From Chloroflexota bacterium (lineage in GTDB: Bacteria > Chloroflexota > Anaerolineae > UBA3071), in the NCBI GenBank assembly GCA_014383605.1, contig JACNHM010000297.1, positions 1 through 18,723 of the forward strand: 18,723 bases of DNA, in the 5' to 3' direction. The notes beneath the pieces are model-generated. The model was not told where the DNA came from and ran no database searches. It saw nothing but the letters and a program-made list of their open reading frames with translations. Of this stretch, positions 12,186 through 18,723 are shown piece after piece. The position numbers and the translations under genes are program-made. The number at the start of each line of letters is the position of its first letter. Position 1 is the stretch's first letter.

Positions 12186-13280
12186 TTACTCCAACACGAA
12201 CTCCACCCGCCCCACCAGTTGCCCGTTGATTTGAGGCTCGATGGCGTGGGCACCGGGGTAGTATCGGCGCGTCGTGACCGGGGCGAAGCTGTGCGTCTTG
12301 GTGATGCTCAAGACCTCACCGGGCAGCAGCGTCCTCTTGCTGAGCTTGAACACCTTCGGCGTCTGCTGCCCGTTGGCGCGCATGAGATGCACCACGTAGT
12401 CAATGATCAACTCCTGCGGCCTGTCGCTCAGGGATTCGATTTGGAAAGAGAGGGTCACCTTGCCGCCCATCGGAACAACCTCCGGCTCGAGGGTCAGGTT
12501 GCGCACGGCAATCGCCGGGGCGCTGGGGTAGCCGAGGAGCTCGAGCGCCTCGGGGTGGCCCTGCTTGAGCAGGGTCCGCAGCGCGTGGTTGGTCATCCAG
12601 CGCATCTCCTCCGTATCGTGCGCTTGCCAGCGGTGCAGTACCTCAATCACCACGTCGGGGTGGTCTTTGGAGATGTCGTTGAGGTTGTTGGCCACGCTGC
12701 GCCGCACCGCTTCCGACGCGTCCAGCTTGAGCTGTTCGAGGATGGGCAGGATGGGGGAGGGATCGGCTTGCAGCGCTGACAGCCTGATCCCCCAGGGCAG
12801 CCGCGGGCGGCAGCCTTCGCAGGCCAGGCGGCGCACGCCCGGGTGTGCGTGCTGCGCCCATTCCAGCATCCGCGCCATCGTCCGTTCCGGGTAGCGCACG
12901 ATGAAGGGGCGGATGGCAAACTCCGCCGACACGTGCTGGGTGAACTCTTCCAACACCGCCAGCGACGCTTCCCAGTCGTCCTGCCCGTAGACCTCGACGT
13001 AGTCGGGGAAGACCATCTTCTCGAAACTCTGCTCGGCGAGGGTGGGCAAGGCCCGGCGGAGCACCTCCAGTGCCGCGCCGTAGTCCGGCGGCAGGAAGTC
13101 ATGCAGGACGATGGTGATGTGCCGCATGCGCTCTTTGAGCTGGCGGGCTTCCCATCCGGCGTCGAAGACACGCCTCAGAAAGGCCTGGCGGTCGAACGGG
13201 GGGTGTTCTTTTTGAATGGCCGCCGCCAGGGCCGCCACGGACTGCTCGTTGAACATGTGCTTCAGGGCTCTGTCTTCCAT
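12186..13280 (-). CDS. AlkC-type DNA alkylation repair protein with C-terminal Ig-like domain
   Basis: 364 residues from the ATG at 13280, which has GGAGG 7 bases upstream; the longer frame to 13376 is excluded by the promoter position. Residues 1-250 are HEAT-like helices with AlkC/AlkD-family signatures FPDYVEVYG (91-99), SAEFAIRPFI (118-127), VRRLACEGCRPRLPWG (149-164) and VRRSVANNLNDISKDHP (192-208). Residues ~255-364 are beta-rich (EPEVVPMGGKVTLSFQIES ... YYPGAHAIEPQINGQ) and match the Ig-like domain carried by some AlkC glycosylases. AlkC enzymes excise 3-methyladenine and 3-methylcytosine from DNA without base flipping. It heads an operon with the toroid gene. Together with the AlkZ-like gene, the window holds two alkylation-repair families. 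Confidence 0.87.
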   Translation of the reverse strand: MEDRALKHMFNEQSVAALAAAIQKEHPPFDRQAFLRRVFDAGWEARQLKERMRHITIVLHDFLPPDYGAALEVLRRALPTLAEQSFEKMVFPDYVEVYGQDDWEASLAVLEEFTQHVSAEFAIRPFIVRYPERTMARMLEWAQHAHPGVRRLACEGCRPRLPWGIRLSALQADPSPILPILEQLKLDASEAVRRSVANNLNDISKDHPDVVIEVLHRWQAHDTEEMRWMTNHALRTLLKQGHPEALELLGYPSAPAIAVRNLTLEPEVVPMGGKVTLSFQIESLSDRPQELIIDYVVHLMRANGQQTPKVFKLSKRTLLPGEVLSITKTHSFAPVTTRRYYPGAHAIEPQINGQLVGRVEFVLE

Positions 13281-13380
13281 CAGCCAACCTCCAGTCAATC
13301 CATAGCCCGTCGAATGAAGTACCCTCGTCCCAGTCTGTCCGCGTCCCCTCAGATCGGTCAGCACGTCGTTGACCATTGCA

Positions 13381-13408
13381 ATTGTAGCGGAGATTGAGGA
13401 AAAGTCAA
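13381..13408 (-). promoter_or_regulatory. Promoter of the AlkC-toroid operon
   Basis: On the minus strand TTGACT (13408-13403), 16-base spacer, TACAAT (13386-13381). The predicted start near 13374 gives a leader of about 94 bases. Its -35 box lies only 11 bases from the -35 box of the divergent promoter for the radical SAM gene, so a shared regulator is possible. Confidence 0.5.
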
Positions 13409-13419
13409 GCCGGGTCTAA

Positions 13420-13448
13420 TGGACAAACGGCGGAAAGTGTGCTAGAAT
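13420..13448 (+). promoter_or_regulatory. Promoter of the AmrS-type radical SAM gene
   Basis: TGGACA (13420-13425), 17-base spacer, TAGAAT (13443-13448). The predicted start near 13455 leaves about 28 bases to the ATG at 13483 and excludes the upstream GTG at 13453 as a start. Confidence 0.55.
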
Positions 13449-13482
13449 ATGGGTGAGGCGGGAGGGAGGTAGGAAGGTAGCG

Positions 13483-14691
13483 ATGAAAGGCGGCGGAGGG
13501 CAAGGACAGCAGATGCTCAACCGGCGGGAGTTTCTCAAGGACCTGCTGGTGGCCGGCGCGGGGACGGGTCTCGCCTGCGCGCTGGGACTGGAGTTGCTCA
13601 GCGGCTGCGCCAGTGGAGAGGAACCCACAGCCACGCCAACGGGGCCACGCCCGCGGCCCACCCCCACGCTGCCACCCCCGAGCCATGAAGCCAGCTTCTA
13701 CCAGCGATTGGACAACGGCTCCATCCAGTGCGGCGTCTGCTGGCGGCGCTGTGTGGTCGCTCCGGGCAAGCTGGGCTTCTGCAACAACAAGAAAAACGTG
13801 GACGGCACCTACTACAGCCTCGTCTACGGCCGGCCGGGCGCGTTGCAGATTGACCCCATCGAGAAAGAGCCCGCCTTCCACATGCTGCCCGAAGCGCTCA
13901 TCTTCTGCACCGGCACGGCCAGTTGCAACAACCGCTGCAAATTCTGCCACAACTGGCATCTCTCCCAGCACACGCTGTGGGAAGTGCCCAACCTGGACCG
14001 TTCGGTGGAGGAGATCGTGACCCTGGCGCAGGAAGCGGGCTGCCAGGCGGTCAGCTTCACCTACAACGAGCCCACCGTCTTCTACGAGTTCATGTACGAC
14101 ATCGCCGCCCGCGCCAAAGAGGCCGGGCTGTGGGCCCTCTGCCACACCAACGGCGGCATGAACCGGGAGCCGATGCTGGCGCTGCTGGAGCTGATGGACG
14201 GTGTCACCGTGGACCTGAAAGCCTTCACCGAGGAGTTCTACGAGCAAATCAGCTCCTCCCGGCTGGCGCCGGTGCTGAGCACGCTGGAGACCATCCGCGG
14301 GGCGGGCAAGCACCTGGAGATCGTGAACCTGGTCATCCCCACGCTGAACGACAACCTGGACGACGTCCGCCGCATGTGCGCCTGGATCAAGACGAATTTG
14401 GGCGGCGACGTGCCCCTGCATATCAACCGCTTCTTCCCCAACTACAGGCTGCAGCGGCTGCCCCCCACGCCCGTGCAGACGCTGGAAACCGCCGCCGCCA
14501 TCGCCGACGCCGAGGGCTTGCAGTACGTCTACATCGGCAACACGCCCGGCCACCGGCGCAACAGCACCTTCTGTCCCCACTGCGGCGAAACCCTGATCCT
14601 GCGCGCCCACTTCGCCGTGCTGGATCTGAAGCTGGAGCACGGCCACTGCCCCGCCTGTGGGCACGAGGTTCCGGGGATCTGGTGGGATTAG
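13483..14691 (+). CDS. Exported AmrS-type (AmmeMemoRadiSam) radical SAM enzyme
   Basis: 402 residues. The N-terminus carries a twin-arginine motif NRREFLK (R14-R15), a hydrophobic segment, and LLSGC with a possible lipidated C42, followed by a Thr/Pro linker. An N-terminal cysteine knuckle (CGVCWRRC, C83/C86/C90, plus C100) precedes the [4Fe-4S] motif CNNRCKFC (C148, C152, C155). The barrel shows FTYNEPTVFYEFMYDI, GVTVDLKAF and VIPTLNDN, typical of AmrS/PflA-like activases. The end holds two cysteine pairs (FCPHCGE and HCPACGH), probably a zinc ribbon. AmrS proteins are of unsettled function and are linked with AMMECR1 and Memo partners, neither of which is in this window. AGGAAGG lies 5 bases before the ATG. 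The last 4 bases overlap the convergent membrane-protein gene. Confidence 0.88.
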   Translation: MKGGGGQGQQMLNRREFLKDLLVAGAGTGLACALGLELLSGCASGEEPTATPTGPRPRPTPTLPPPSHEASFYQRLDNGSIQCGVCWRRCVVAPGKLGFCNNKKNVDGTYYSLVYGRPGALQIDPIEKEPAFHMLPEALIFCTGTASCNNRCKFCHNWHLSQHTLWEVPNLDRSVEEIVTLAQEAGCQAVSFTYNEPTVFYEFMYDIAARAKEAGLWALCHTNGGMNREPMLALLELMDGVTVDLKAFTEEFYEQISSSRLAPVLSTLETIRGAGKHLEIVNLVIPTLNDNLDDVRRMCAWIKTNLGGDVPLHINRFFPNYRLQRLPPTPVQTLETAAAIADAEGLQYVYIGNTPGHRRNSTFCPHCGETLILRAHFAVLDLKLEHGHCPACGHEVPGIWWD

Positions 14692-17078
14692 CGCCGCATC
14701 GCCAGCACCAGGCCGAGGCTCCCCAGTTTCAACCCCGCCACCAGCACACACGTCTGCACAATGCCCAGCGCCGGCAGCAAGGCCACGGAGACCAGCAGCG
14801 CGGCGGCGAAGGCCCCCACCAGGTCCGCGGCGTAGAGCGCGCCCGCCGTGCCGCTCGGATCGGGGCGCAGGCGCCGGTACATCCTGTTGGCCAGCGGGAA
14901 CTGAGCGCCCACGAGAAAGCCGGCCAGCGCGTTGAGCAGCAGCAAAATCGGCCCCACAGCAGCCGGCGGCAGTCCTCGACCCGCCCCTCCGTAGAGCAAT
15001 GTCAACACTACCGGCAATGCCAGCCAGAAGACCACGAGTGCCCCCTCCAACCCCAACAACAGCCGCCGTTCCTCTCTCGCCTCTTGCCCCTCGCTCCTCG
15101 CCCCTCGCCCCTCTCTCCGCGCCATCAGCCAGCCGCCCAGGCTCAGCCCGACCATGAAGGCCGTGATCAGGAGGCCGATGAGCTGATAGACGTGGCCGTA
15201 GAAGACCTGGAAGGCGAAGATGATGAGCAGATCGACGGCCATGCCGCTGAAGCCGGTGGTGGCGATGGCGATGGGGATCGGTGCGGCGCGCCCGCGACGC
15301 AGCCGCACGGCAGCGACACCCACCAGCGCCAGCGCGAGCAGCGGCACAGCCAGCAGGGGCAGGCTCAGACGCCGCAACAGGTCGAAGTAAGGGGTCAGCC
15401 CAGGGGAGAACAACTCGTTCCAGTGGGCCAGCCCGTAGAGCAACCCCGAAGGACGCAGGTCGCGGTTCACGGCCACGGGGCGGCCCTCCCGCAGCGAATC
15501 CCAGAACCAGGTCAGCCAGTGCTCGTCCAGCCGCAGGCGGATGTGGAAATCGGTGATCAGAGCGCTGGGCAGCGCCCGCGCCTGCCAGCGCTGCACCAGC
15601 GGTTCGATCTCCGCCGTCGCTATCGCCGCCGCCGGTGAAGCCAACCAGAGCGTCACGTCGCCGGGGATGGGCCGCACGTGGGGAAAGACCTCGGCCAGCG
15701 TACGGTGCAGACCGTTGTGCAGGTCGCGCATGCCTGGGCTGAGGTAGGTGAGGCTGCCCGGCGCGGAGAAGACCGCCACGCCGTCGTCGGCCAGCAACTC
15801 CCGCACCAGCCGCCAGAACTCCACGGTGTAGAAGCGGTTCAACTGCAACGTTGTGGGGTACGGCAGGTTGATGAGCACAAGGTCGTAGCCAGATCCCTGC
15901 TCCCCTGCGCCCTTGCGCCCTTGCTCCCTTGCTCCCGCCAGCCGTCGCGCCAGCAGCCGCCCGTCCACCCCCTCGATGTGCACCCGCGGGTCGCTCAACT
16001 CGGCTTCCGTCAGCGGCGTGGGCAGGCTGGCCACCGCTTCGATGAGCAGCGGATCCAGCTCGGCGTAGTCCACCCGCTGCAGCGGATACTTGAGCAGTTC
16101 GCCGATCACGCCGCCCAGCCCGCCGCTGAGCACCAGCGCCCGCCGTGGCTGGGGCACGAAGAGCAGGGGCAGATGCACCATCTCCTCCACCAGCGTGATG
16201 TCCGGCACGGGTGCGGTGAGGATGGGCACACCGTTGGCGAAGAAGGTGACCTGCTCGCCCTGGCGGATGGCGGCCACGTTGCCGTAGACCGAATTGTCGT
16301 AGAAGGCCAGGTCGTAGCCGCGCCACTGCCAGGCCACCAACCGTCGCTGGATGGCGTCGGCCCCCGGCGTGAGCAGCAGGCCCAGGCAGAGGATCAGCAA
16401 GAGGAAGAGAGCCAGCGCCGCCGCGCGGCGCGCCGCGCGGCGTTGTCCTTGCCCTGGAGCGGCCGAACGCGGCAGCAGGACGAGGGAACAAGCTGAGGCC
16501 AGGTTGAGCGTGGCCAGGATGAGGGCCATCTGCACCGCGTGCAGGTGGGGAACGAAGAGGTAGGTGAAGACCAGGCCGCCGACGATGCCGCCCATCGCTT
16601 CGTAGACGTAGACGCGGCCCACAGCGGACACGCCGCGGCGGCGGAGCTCGTCATCCACCCGGCAGCCAGTGGTGAACATCACCCCGTCCACCAGGCCCAG
16701 GGGGATGAGCAGCAGGAAGGAAGCGAGGAAGATGGGCGGCAGCCCCAAGCCCTGGCCGGGCACGCCGCCCATCAGATGCCGCACGCCCAGGGCCAGCGCC
16801 AGCACGGGCAGCAGGAGCAGGGCGAAGAGCACTTGCAGCCGGGCGTAAGGTACCGCGCCGCGACCTGCCCGGCCGGCCAGACGGCCCAGCAGCCCGCTGC
16901 CCACCGCTTCCAGCAGCAGCCAGCTTCCCAGCACCACGCCGATGCTCAGCTCGTTGCCGGCGAAGGAGACCAGCATCTCCCGCACCAGCAGCGTCTGGGT
17001 AACGGAGAAGCTGAAGCCCATGAGCAGGAAGGCAGCGCCCAAAGCGAAGCGCACCCGCAGATGGCGATGATCGTCCAT
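14688..17078 (-). CDS. Fused membrane protein with spermidine-synthase-like domain
   Basis: 796 residues from the ATG at 17078. Residues 1-237 hold about seven membrane segments (e.g. FALGAAFLLMGFSFSVTQTL), with LLVREMLVSFAGNELSIG as in 'fused MFS/spermidine synthase' proteins. Residues ~250-510 are a spermidine-synthase-like Rossmann domain: YDNSVYGNVAAIRQG, HLPLLFVPQPRRALVLSGGLGG, VDYAELDP (E340), DGR, YDLVLINLPYPTT. Residues ~570-796 hold further membrane segments. Key acids are missing: the usual GGGDGG reads SGGLGG, and the catalytic D of 'DxTDP' is replaced in INLPYPTT. Polyamine synthesis is therefore doubtful; a nucleotide- or SAM-related membrane function is possible. Two low-complexity inserts (near residues 381-397, and around GARSEGQEAREERR) come from short tandem repeats. 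The mRNA is probably leaderless. Confidence 0.85.
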   Translation of the reverse strand: MDDHRHLRVRFALGAAFLLMGFSFSVTQTLLVREMLVSFAGNELSIGVVLGSWLLLEAVGSGLLGRLAGRAGRGAVPYARLQVLFALLLLPVLALALGVRHLMGGVPGQGLGLPPIFLASFLLLIPLGLVDGVMFTTGCRVDDELRRRGVSAVGRVYVYEAMGGIVGGLVFTYLFVPHLHAVQMALILATLNLASACSLVLLPRSAAPGQGQRRAARRAAALALFLLLILCLGLLLTPGADAIQRRLVAWQWRGYDLAFYDNSVYGNVAAIRQGEQVTFFANGVPILTAPVPDITLVEEMVHLPLLFVPQPRRALVLSGGLGGVIGELLKYPLQRVDYAELDPLLIEAVASLPTPLTEAELSDPRVHIEGVDGRLLARRLAGAREQGRKGAGEQGSGYDLVLINLPYPTTLQLNRFYTVEFWRLVRELLADDGVAVFSAPGSLTYLSPGMRDLHNGLHRTLAEVFPHVRPIPGDVTLWLASPAAAIATAEIEPLVQRWQARALPSALITDFHIRLRLDEHWLTWFWDSLREGRPVAVNRDLRPSGLLYGLAHWNELFSPGLTPYFDLLRRLSLPLLAVPLLALALVGVAAVRLRRGRAAPIPIAIATTGFSGMAVDLLIIFAFQVFYGHVYQLIGLLITAFMVGLSLGGWLMARREGRGARSEGQEAREERRLLLGLEGALVVFWLALPVVLTLLYGGAGRGLPPAAVGPILLLLNALAGFLVGAQFPLANRMYRRLRPDPSGTAGALYAADLVGAFAAALLVSVALLPALGIVQTCVLVAGLKLGSLGLVLAMRR
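15085..15112. repeat. Period-7 tandem repeat inside the membrane-protein gene
   Basis: Four 7-base units: TGCCCCT, CGCTCCT, CGCCCCT, CGCCCCT, with looser copies on both sides. They encode a charged Arg/Glu/Gly stretch between two C-terminal membrane segments. Confidence 0.75.
15897..15936. repeat. Period-8 tandem repeat inside the membrane-protein gene
   Basis: Five 8-base units: CTGCTCCC, CTGCGCCC, TTGCGCCC, TTGCTCCC, TTGCTCCC. They encode the insert AREQGRKGAGEQGSG between the DGR motif and the YDLVLIN strand of the synthase-like domain. Confidence 0.8.
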
Positions 17079-17087
17079 GGCGGGCAC

Positions 17088-17116
17088 AGTATAGCACCGG
17101 GCCTGTCCTTCGGCAA
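17088..17116 (-). promoter_or_regulatory. Promoter of the fused membrane protein, giving a near-leaderless mRNA
   Basis: On the minus strand TTGCCG (17116-17111), 17-base spacer, TATACT (17093-17088). Only 9 bases (GTGCCCGCC) separate the -10 box from the ATG, so the transcript would begin within a few bases of the start codon. No ribosome binding site is present. Confidence 0.6.
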
Positions 17117-17601
17117 ACCTCGATGAAGGACGGGCGTGCGCAGCGGTTCTGAGCGATATGAGGGCTGGGACAGGGGTGTTGGCGGGGGATTCGGAGGTTG
17201 AGAGGCGCGGAGGGCAAGTTTGGAGCCGCGCAGTGCGCAGCGAATGGAAGCAGGTGCGCAGCGGTTCGGTACGGGGAGGTGGGGGAGGGGAGCAACCTGG
17301 TTCGAGGAGGGTGTGGAGCAGGTCTGAGAGCAATTGGGGAGGCCAGAGACGAATGATGGGCAAGTGGAATTACCCTCGTCGGCGGGGATACTCGACAGGG
17401 GTATCCGAGGAACATTGCGGGCACAACTGGTAGCTTTCATCCCGCCAGCCATGCCTGACCTGGAGAGGGCGGCAGAGTTGCCCCAAGACTTTGGGGCGAT
17501 CTGGGATGCAGCGACCCTGCGGGAGCGCCGACAGAATGAACGCCGGCGGCAAGCCCACAAGTCACTACCAAAACTGAAATGCATCCACTGCCCGCCGTGA
17601 T
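17117..17601. other. Sparse region with short repeats
   Basis: No solid gene is seen. The 14-base direct repeat GTGCGCAGCGGTTC occurs at 17136-17149 and 17254-17267, with a partial copy GTGCGCAGCG at 17233. G-rich low-complexity stretches follow around 17277-17290. The only peptide of interest is at 17451-17600. Confidence 0.5.
17451..17600 (+). pseudogene. Possible serine-recombinase C-terminal scrap, or small unknown ORF
   Basis: A 49-codon frame from ATG 17451 reads MPDLERAAELPQDFGAIWDA then ATLRERRQNERRR ... KLKCIHCPP. The stretch 'LPxDFxAIWDAATxxERR' resembles the C-terminal helical region of large serine recombinases. The rest does not continue that similarity, and there is no ribosome binding site. 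It may be decayed mobile-element DNA or a chance resemblance. Confidence 0.3.
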
Positions 17602-17630
17602 TTGACATCCCGCTGAAGCTATAGTATCAT
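17602..17630 (+). promoter_or_regulatory. Strong sigma-70-like promoter upstream of the exported-protein gene
   Basis: TTGACA (17602-17607), 17-base spacer, TATCAT (17625-17630). The predicted start is near 17637, with GTAC-containing repeats (17632-17653) immediately downstream that could be an operator. The leader to the ATG at 17913 is about 276 bases. Confidence 0.6.
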
Positions 17631-17912
17631 AGTACATGGTACGGATAGTACAGCGGCTTTCTTGTTCAGGCACCGTGAAGATCACGTGTTGGACAACTCA
17701 CTCTCACCCCCCGAATGTCTGAACGTCGAACCAGATCCTGCAGTGGACCGAGCGGCAATGGATCAGGGTATGCTATGCCCTTCTGTTGCCGCTCTTGTGT
17801 TTTCGGCTAAGTTGCCCTCCTATCCCCGCCCCCAGCAGCACCGCTTCTCGACTCCATCGGCTGACCAACACAGGGGGTAACTACAGCCACTCCTCACAAT
17901 GTGGAGGAAACC
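17631..17912 (+). other. Long leader of the exported-protein gene
   Basis: About 280 bases without a supported gene. A 28-codon frame starts at ATG 17636, practically at the predicted transcription start, and ends at the TGA near 17720; it has no recognisable product. No strong terminator or known riboswitch was recognised. Confidence 0.4.
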
Positions 17913-18723
17913 ATGAAGCACCACCAAAGGCACAGGTGTTGGGTTCTGGCGGTCGGTGTCGTACCGCTTCTGTTCGCCATGCTGGCCGCCACGCTGGCGC
18001 CCCCTCTGGCCTTAGCCGACCCACCATCGCCCTCGCCCAAACGGGCCGTCCAGCGCGCCTGGCAGGCCGCCCAGCGTCTGGGCGACTACCACTTCACCAG
18101 CGAGGTCGCACAAACCACCTTCCCTGCGCCATCGCTCGCCAACTTCGGCCGCAGCAGCCGCCAGGAGACGTTCTACCTGGAAGGCGATGTGAACCTGCCG
18201 GCGCGGGCGATGACCATGCGCTTGTGGGGAGCGGGAGGCAGCCTGGCCGACCCCAACACAGCAATGGAATTGCGCCTGGAAGGGGACCACGGCTTCATCC
18301 GCCAGCCCGGCGGGACGTGGCAAGAGGTGAATGACGTCGGAGGTGGTTTCGCACCCAACAATGACATGCTGGCCTATCTTGCCGGGCTGAAGAATGTTCG
18401 ACAGACCGGCGGTTCGGAGCCTGACACGCAACACGCAAGACGCAGCACGCGCTACACCTTCGACCTCGACGGCCCCGCTTTCGCCCTCTACCTGCGCGAT
18501 CAACTGGAGACCTACCTGCGCCAGCGGGGCGAGTTGCCGCTGAACCTGACGCTCGACTCCTCCCGCGTGTACCGCGAGACGACCGGCCACGGCGAGATCT
18601 GGCTTGACGACCGCGGCCTGCCCCTACGCCTGATCATCCACCTGGCCTACCCGCAACAGGACAACGGCGAGCGGGTGGAGGCGGACATCAAGACCGATTT
18701 CGGATTTCGGATTTCGGATTTCG
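17913..18723 (+). CDS. Exported protein of unknown function (3' end outside window)
   Basis: 270 codons are visible and the frame is still open at the right edge. GGAGGAAACC sits directly before the ATG. Residues 1-35 are a Sec signal: a basic start (KHHQRHR), a hydrophobic core (VLAVGVVPLLFAMLAATLA) and ALA before D36. The mature part begins with KRAVQRAWQAAQRLGDYHFT, then beta-rich stretches (ETFYLEGDVNLPARAMTMRL, MELRLEGDHGFIRQPGGTW, GEIWLDDRGLPLRLIIHLAY). The helix followed by a curved antiparallel sheet recalls LolA/LprG-like lipid-binding folds, but no family is recognised. Two period-7 repeats lie in the frame, at 18424-18451 and from 18697 to the edge. No downstream partner is visible. 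Confidence 0.75.
   Translation, partial: MKHHQRHRCWVLAVGVVPLLFAMLAATLAPPLALADPPSPSPKRAVQRAWQAAQRLGDYHFTSEVAQTTFPAPSLANFGRSSRQETFYLEGDVNLPARAMTMRLWGAGGSLADPNTAMELRLEGDHGFIRQPGGTWQEVNDVGGGFAPNNDMLAYLAGLKNVRQTGGSEPDTQHARRSTRYTFDLDGPAFALYLRDQLETYLRQRGELPLNLTLDSSRVYRETTGHGEIWLDDRGLPLRLIIHLAYPQQDNGERVEADIKTDFGFRISDF
18424..18451 (+). repeat. Period-7 tandem repeat inside the exported-protein gene
   Basis: Four 7-base units ACACGCA, ACACGCA, AGACGCA, GCACGCG encode the stretch DTQHARRSTR, which interrupts the beta-rich domain. Confidence 0.75.
18697..18723 (+). repeat. ATTTCGG heptanucleotide repeat at the window edge
   Basis: Three full ATTTCGG units plus a partial one run into the edge. In frame they read DFGFRISDF. 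The array may continue outside the window, and the host frame may or may not survive it. Confidence 0.9.

Noticed and set aside
13453..13482. GTG at 13453 as start of the radical SAM gene
   Set aside because: The predicted transcription start near 13455 lies after it, and the ATG at 13483 has a good ribosome binding site.
13923..15638. 571-codon plus-strand frame across the convergent gene junction
   Set aside because: Low-complexity translation in the wrong frame of the radical SAM gene and antisense to the membrane-protein gene.
13405..16491. 1028-codon minus-strand open frame
   Set aside because: It crosses both the radical SAM gene (antisense) and the membrane-protein gene (other frame), is Ala/Gly/Arg-rich, and has no recognisable domain.
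18012..18590. 192-codon minus-strand frame at the right end
   Set aside because: Antisense to the exported-protein gene, which has a ribosome binding site, a signal peptide and an unbroken frame to the edge.

Overview
The window looks like a chromosomal segment of a high-GC bacterium, most likely of the phylum Chloroflexota (Anaerolineae/Caldilineae-like). This is inferred from gene content and style, not from any marker gene: a lipoprotein with a threonine/proline 'DTPTxxPPT' linker followed by SH3 and PD40 propeller modules, an MFS/spermidine-synthase-like fusion, short GC-rich palindromes, heptanucleotide tandem repeats, and typical -35/-10 promoters. No rRNA, tRNA, CRISPR array or intact insertion sequence was seen.

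Layout. (1) 1-1217: the 3' part of a P-loop ATPase, a weak terminator, and a short remnant of the C-terminal tail of a type IIG/N-6 methylase restriction enzyme, which looks like the edge of a decayed defence locus. (2) 1217-3585: a DinB-fold protein (+), then on the minus strand an astacin metalloprotease with an Ada-like cysteine tail followed by a YbaY-like beta-barrel protein. The protease has a long leader with its own promoter and a strong terminator-like structure inside it. (3) 3723-5696 (-): a Nudix hydrolase and a MATE/ANK-type exporter in a two-gene operon. (4) 5769-7274 (+): a lipoprotein with SH3 and TolB-like propeller. (5) 13408 down to 7307 (-): a long run of co-directional genes. 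These are AlkC-type DNA alkylation repair protein, alpha/alpha-toroid protein, a DUF433/DUF5615 toxin-antitoxin-like pair with its own promoter, a 3' remnant of a second toroid gene, a truncated radical SAM gene, a metallophosphoesterase, an array of four TNNA-loop hairpins, a DUF3795 protein, and an AlkZ/YcaQ-like winged-helix protein. (6) 13420-17116: a Tat/lipoprotein-targeted AmrS-type radical SAM enzyme (+), convergent with and overlapping by 4 bases a very large membrane protein with a degenerate spermidine-synthase domain (-). (7) 17117-18723: a sparse region with repeats and a possible serine-recombinase scrap, then a strong promoter, a long leader and an exported protein that runs off the window.

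How the genes relate. The clearest units are Nudix-MATE, DUF3795-AlkZ (GTGA overlap), AlkC-toroid (26-base gap) and DUF433-DUF5615 (3-base gap). Several products fit handling of toxic electrophiles or damaged nucleotides (DinB fold, MATE exporter, Nudix, AlkZ-like, AlkC-like), but they are not one operon and this theme is only a hypothesis. The most unusual items are the toroid 3'-end duplication bracketing the toxin-antitoxin-like pair, the exported radical SAM enzyme, the hairpin array, the structured leader of the astacin gene, and the recurrent period-7/8 tandem repeats inside reading frames.
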